Assembly (NCBI RefSeq): GCF_010668395.1
Contig: NZ_WUEY01000016.1
Location: 1-64,000 of the forward strand
Reading direction: 5' to 3'
DNA: 64,000 nt
Source: Martinezella lusitana
GTDB taxonomy: Bacteria > Pseudomonadota > Alphaproteobacteria > Rhizobiales > Rhizobiaceae
In this document: one piece after another, positions 60,378 through 64,000 of the stretch
How the letters are laid out: each line of letters starts with the position of its first letter
How positions within the stretch are numbered: position 1 is the first letter of the stretch
Made by a program: the position numbers and the translations under genes
Notes under the pieces: generated by a model
The model's input: the letters and a program-made list of their open reading frames with translations, nothing else
Told to the model about the DNA's origin: nothing
Database searches by the model: none

Positions 60378-61601
60378 CTTCGAGGTTCATATCGACCTTG
60401 CTGGAGATACGTACCGGATCGGACTGGCGCGGAGCAATCGCATCCGCGGCTCTGAGACCATATTATTCGAGTATGACCATACCTGGCTGAAGGATCCTGA
60501 TCGCTTCTCGCTGGAGCCCGCGCTCGCATTGACCCGAGGGGCCTTCGCTCCGCCGGCAGGTTTGGCAACGTTCGGGTCGATCGGCGACTCTGCTCCCGAC
60601 ACCTGGGGGCGGCGGCTCATGCAACGCGCCGAGCGTCGCAGCGCGAAACGCGAAGTGCGAGCTGTTCGCACCCTCGCCGAAAGTGACTACCTGCTGGGCG
60701 TTGCCGACGAAACCCGTCTCGGCGCGCTTCGATTCCGGTGGGTCGGGGAGGAGGTGTTCCAGGCTCCGATCCAGACCGGTGTCCCGGGCGTCATCGAGCT
60801 TGGTCGGCTTCTGCAGATCACCGAGCGCATTCTGCGTGCCGAAGAGACAGACGAAGACCTCCAGCTCATTTTCGCTCCCGGTTCGTCATTGGGCGGAGCA
60901 CGACCGAAAGCCTCGGTCGTCGATCAGCAGGCCATCTTTCAATCGCCAAGTTTCCGAAAGAGACCGACGAATACAGCATGGAGACCTGGGAGGAGATCGC
61001 CCTTCGGCTCGCCGACCAGGCCGGCATCGCCACTCCACAACACGAGCTGATAGAAGTGGCCGGCAAAGCCGTCATGTTGTCTCGTCGCTTCGACCACAAC
61101 GGTGCCATTCGCATTCCATTTCTGTCAGCGATGGCGATGATGGGTGCCAGGGATGGCGAGCGCGGCAGTTACCCTGAAATCGTCAATACGCTCGCCGAGC
61201 ACGGCGCGCAAGGAAAGACCGATGCGCACGCTCTCTATCGACGCGTGGTGTTCAACGTGCTGATCTCCAATGTCGACGATCACTTGCGCAATCACGGATT
61301 CTTGTGGCTGGGAAAAGCGGGTTGGTCATTGTCGCCGGCCTACGATCTCAATCCCGTCCCGACCGATCTCAAAGCTCGGGTGCTGACCACCAATATCGAT
61401 CTCGACGAAAGCACCTGCTCGCTCGATCTCCTGCAGGCTGCATCGGAATATTTTGTGCTCTCGCTGGGCGGTAAGGCCCCTGTCGTTCGTCTGCACGTAC
61501 ATGGCCAGGATAACGGGTTGCAGGTTCACACCCCTTCAAGGCGAAGAGGGTTTTGGTCGTTGTGGCCCAATTCCAGCCCTTTACGCACTATTCGCCTCTA
61601 G
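60370..61601 (+). pseudogene. hipA: HipA-type serine/threonine kinase toxin, frameshifted
   Basis: The N-terminal part (ADFEVHIDLAGDTYRIGLAR to SLGGARPKASVVDQ) ends at a one-base loss at about 60927-60931; the protein continues in another frame as GHLSIAKFPKETDEYSMETW. It retains the kinase loop NVDDHLRNHGF (catalytic Asp) and SPAYDLNPVP (metal Asp). After about 61480 the sequence no longer resembles HipA, so the C-terminus is also lost. Intact HipA phosphorylates a target such as a tRNA synthetase and causes dormancy. Loss of both halves of the pair suggests the module is being eliminated. Confidence 0.8.
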
Positions 61602-61633
61602 CGACTGCTATCCCTACAGAGCTGACCCTCGTC

Positions 61634-62008
61634 TCAATTCGTAGGTAGTGTGCGCGCGGATAATTTATTTCCGTCAGGATCGCGAAGATACGCAACGAAT
61701 GAACCGTTCGGGCGCTCGGCGGGTGGGCTCTCGATCGCTGTGCCCCCATTGGTGGTGCCTGCTGCGTGCCAAGCCAGAACATGGTCAGGACTCCCAGCGG
61801 CGATGCCGATGGTCCCACCATTGGCCACGGTCGCCGGCTTGCCGTCGATCGGTGTCGTAACCATCAGCCAACTGCCCTCATGAGCATAGATCAGCCTGCC
61901 TCTCGCATCCATTTCGCCGGGTTTTCCTCCCAATGCAATGAACGTGGCGTCGTAGAAGGCTCTGGCACGCTCCAAGTTGTTGCTTCCGATCATGACGTGG
62001 GTGAACAT
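61634..62008 (-). CDS. VOC family (glyoxalase/bleomycin-resistance fold) protein
   Basis: 124 residues from the ATG at 62008, preceded by GGAG; the frame extends to 62494 but that part lies antisense to the exonuclease gene. FTHVMIGSNNLERARAFYDA opens the fold and the C-terminus NGSFVAYLRDPDGNKLSART has the usual D-P-D-G-N and metal-ligand pattern. Substrate unknown; members include glyoxalases, dioxygenases and resistance proteins. Divergent from the exonuclease gene. Confidence 0.88.
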   Translation of the reverse strand: MFTHVMIGSNNLERARAFYDATFIALGGKPGEMDARGRLIYAHEGSWLMVTTPIDGKPATVANGGTIGIAAGSPDHVLAWHAAGTTNGGTAIESPPAERPNGSFVAYLRDPDGNKLSARTLPTN

Positions 62009-62132
62009 GTTCCATCTCCAGTGGGTTAGCCAACCTAACCTAGCCGTTGGTTCGTCGCAAATCGCCCGAATTGTGGCACCTGGTAAGACGTTTTTCGATG
62101 CCGCCGCCTGTGAAAAATGCGGGTCTGCCAAG

Positions 62133-63157
62133 ATGACCGCGATGGCAATACATGATAATTCTTCGAAGATGACGCAACATGAAACCGCCGGAACGCCCGA
62201 GCAATTCGACATGTTCGCCGATGGGTCCGGCATGTCAGCGCTGCGCCCCGGTACCGAGTTGCGCGTAAAGCGCCCGGCCAGCGCACCTATGACTGAAGAT
62301 GAGATGGTGGCGCATCTTACCGGGACAGGCCGCCATCGCATCCTGCAAAAGCTTGAGCCACGGCAGGTCGCACCTTTTCTCCCGCCTGAGTTCCCGTTCA
62401 AGTGCATCATTCTCGACACGGAAACGACAGGTCTCAACCACCGCAAGGACGAAATCAGGGTCATCGCATTCAGCTTCGACGAGCAGGGCGCCATTGGCGA
62501 TGTTACTGGAATTTACAGTGGTCTGCAGCAACCGAGTGTTCCCATCCCAAACGAGATTACCAGGCTTACCGGCATCACCGATGAAATGGTGGCCGGTCAG
62601 AGTATCGACATGCGGGCGGTGTGGTCGTTGTTCGACATGGCCGATCTGATCATCGCCCATAATGCCGGCTTCGTCCGTCCTTTCTGCGAGTCGTTCTCGC
62701 CGGCATTCGCTGCCAAGGCCTGGGCCGGCTTGAATTCCGAGATCGATTGGTCGTCGCGCGGGTTCGAAGGGACGAAGCTTGGCTACCTGGTGGGACAGGC
62801 CGGTTTTTTCCACGATGGCCATCGCGCCGTCGACGACTGCTTCGCACTGCTGGAAGTCCTTGCCCGACAGGACGCTGCTCATCCTACGACGGCATTCGCC
62901 GAACTTCATAGGGCGAGCCAGCGATCCCGTGTCCGCATTTATGCAGAGAACAGTCCATACGATTACAAGGATCTTTTAAAACACGCGGCTATCGTTGGCC
63001 CGATGGAAGCGAAGGTCAGCCGAAGTCCTGGTGGATCGAGGTAGACGAACCATACCTTGAGGCTGAGCTACGCTACCTGCGAACCGAAATTTATCAGTAT
63101 CCGGAAGCTGATCCACCGACAAAGCATCTCACGGCCTTCGACCGGTTCAGGGCCTGA
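62133..63157 (+). pseudogene. DnaQ-like 3-prime to 5-prime exonuclease, frameshifted near C-terminus
   Basis: The first ATG of the coding part is 62133 (62142 or 62169 are alternatives). The DEDDh exonuclease motifs are present: IILDTETTGLNH (motif I), DLIIAHNAGFVRPF (motif II/III region) and GHRAVDDCFALL. After KDLLK a one-base loss at about 62981-62984 shifts the frame; in the corrected frame it continues RGYRWPDGSEGQPKSWWIEV and ends HLTAFDRFRA at 63155-63157. The uncorrected ORF stops at 63044. All catalytic motifs precede the shift, so a truncated enzyme might still work. Confidence 0.8.
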
Positions 63158-63168
63158 CCACATCACCA

Positions 63169-63431
63169 CGGCTCGCCTTGGCTTCTGTCGCCGGATGCAG
63201 CGTTCGCCACCTCCTGCGTGAGTTTCAGCAGACCAAGGGACACATACCGATGCGTTACGTCCAGATGCAGCGTATGGAGCGCGCCAAAGACATGTTGGTA
63301 CAACAAGAAAATCGATCACCGGCATCGCCCTTGAATGTGGCTTCGGACATGTCCAGCACTTTTCCACGGCTTTCAAAGAAGCAACTGGAATGACGCTAAG
63401 GGAATGCCGTCAGTTGACGTCGAACGTGTAA
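63169..63431 (+). pseudogene. C-terminal remnant of an AraC-type regulator
   Basis: RLALASVAGCSVRHLLREFQ and MRYVQMQRMERAKDMLVQQE are the first helix-turn-helix half. After about 63314 a small deletion (probably one GATC unit) shifts the frame; the rest continues TGIALECGFGHVQHFSTAFK and ends TLRECRQLTSNV at 63429-63431. The N-terminal effector domain is absent, so the gene has lost its 5-prime part and its frame. It lies 11 bp after the exonuclease stop. Confidence 0.72.
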
Positions 63432-63759
63432 TCGCGGCGGACTGATCAGCAGGCTCACGCATGCGGGCTAACTTCTCATATCAAGAGCGTAAGCTCCTAG
63501 ATTAAGTTGACCGCCTTCGTGAGGGCTGGCCTCAACTTCTGCAATATTGGCGACCGATCTATCGCCGCATTAGTTAGTCCCACAGCCGAGTCGTCGCGAA
63601 TGTGATCGGGCAGACTGTCCTGCTTGCGGTGCTTCCAGCCCCTGCCGCTTCCTAAGCTTTTCGGCCCTGCAAAATGGAGGCATTCTCAGTCTTTCCCCCA
63701 GCTGTTGGTGTCTTTTTTGGCTCCGAAATGGCGCCAATAAATGACGGTTGCCTGAGCTC
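63432..63759. other. Region with no recognised gene
   Basis: About 330 bp between the AraC remnant and the Crp/Fnr stop. Only short frames, no terminator recognised. Confidence 0.4.
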
Positions 63760-64000
63760 CTATACATCGTTGTCCATTTCGGCAAATCGGCGAAGCGCCT
63801 CGATGTTTCGGATCGTGATTACCCGGTATCCCGAAGCAAGCCAGCCTTCCGCCTCGAACCGCTTCAAGGCAGCGTTCACATGCTTGCGCGAGGTATTGGC
63901 CATGAAACCCAGTTCCGTCTGCGAGATCGGAATTGGTTTGCCTTCGACAAGATTGACGCGCCTGAGCGCCGACGCAATTCTCTGATCCGCGCTTTGTTTC
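63760..64000 (-). CDS. Crp/Fnr family regulator, C-terminal part (runs off window)
   Basis: The last 80 residues are visible: DQRIASALRRVNLVEGKPIP, ISQTELGFMANTSRKHVNAA and LKRFEAEGWLASGYRVITIR, ending DNDV at 63760. This is the Crp-type winged helix (T-E-L-G-x-M-A-N-T-S-R-K-H-V). The cyclic-nucleotide-like sensor domain lies beyond the right edge, so the effector and whether an Fnr cysteine cluster exists cannot be judged. No lesion is seen in the visible part. Confidence 0.8.
   Translation of the reverse strand, partial: KQSADQRIASALRRVNLVEGKPIPISQTELGFMANTSRKHVNAALKRFEAEGWLASGYRVITIRNIEALRRFAEMDNDV

Noticed and set aside
62009..62494. N-terminal extension of the VOC protein
   Set aside because: It is antisense to the exonuclease gene; the VOC fold begins at the ATG at 62008 with a ribosome-binding site.
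1..64000. CRISPR array, tRNA, rRNA, replication origin or complete insertion sequence
   Set aside because: No regularly spaced repeats, cloverleaf-like gene, rRNA sequence, rep gene or transposase was recognised by reading; a dedicated scan would be needed to exclude small RNAs.

Overview
The window looks like an accessory region of a Rhizobiaceae genome (Rhizobium/Agrobacterium type, probably a large plasmid or chromid). The basis is the alphaproteobacterial style of the genes: HWE histidine kinase, PRC-barrel, DUF982, DUF1236 and CsbD stress genes, sigma-EcfG-type promoters, and many stand-alone ABC sugar or acid uptake operons, each with its own LacI, ROK, IclR or LysR regulator. No rRNA, tRNA, replication or conjugation gene was recognised, so the replicon itself is not identified.

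Layout. 1-0.67 kb: an IS21-like repeat end and a broken signal-peptide/Ig-like gene. 0.67-11.7 kb: a minus-strand chemosensory operon read as soluble receptor with two signalling tips, triple-CheW coupling protein, CheB, CheR, CheA, STAS-like protein, CheY-like regulator, CheC, hybrid sensor kinase. 11.8-26 kb: a stress region with a response regulator, an HWE kinase, PRC-barrel and DUF1236 pseudogenes, a histidine-rich small protein, DUF2252, DUF982, a four-gene hydrolase/methyltransferase operon, CsbD, an SDR oxidoreductase and a frameshifted exonuclease III. Three genes here have exact GGAAC-N16-CGTT promoters, the signature of the alphaproteobacterial general stress sigma factor.

26-34.2 kb: a sugar operon (TIM-barrel isomerase, CUT1 ABC transporter, GMC oxidoreductase) divergent from a LacI regulator, with two matching 16-bp operators between them. 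34.9-42.2 kb: acid/sugar-acid catabolism (enolase-superfamily dehydratase, D-2-hydroxyacid dehydrogenase, LysR, maleylacetate-reductase-like dehydrogenase, cyclase-family hydrolase, MFS carrier). 42.3-44.8 kb: gene remnants, a LysR regulator and a Gfo/Idh/MocA dehydrogenase. 45.2-50.5 kb: ROK regulator, SGNH esterase and a ribose-type ABC transporter. 50.7-51.8 kb: a frameshifted nucleotidyltransferase-fold gene behind a perfect 13-bp inverted repeat. 52.0-59.8 kb: IclR regulator, an iron/thiamine-type ABC transporter and three enzymes (BKACE, pyrone-dicarboxylate-lactonase-like, NAD-epimerase-like) that look like one catabolic route. 60-64 kb: decayed hipBA, a VOC protein, a frameshifted DnaQ-like exonuclease, an AraC remnant and the C-terminus of a Crp/Fnr regulator.

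Two themes stand out. The metabolic operons are intact and carry clear regulatory sites, whereas the stress region and the right end hold at least eight genes broken by small indels or a stop. The chemosensory operon is unusual in parts list (CheC, STAS-like protein, triple CheW, membrane-free tandem-tip receptor, hybrid kinase) and is my best candidate for an undescribed signalling system.
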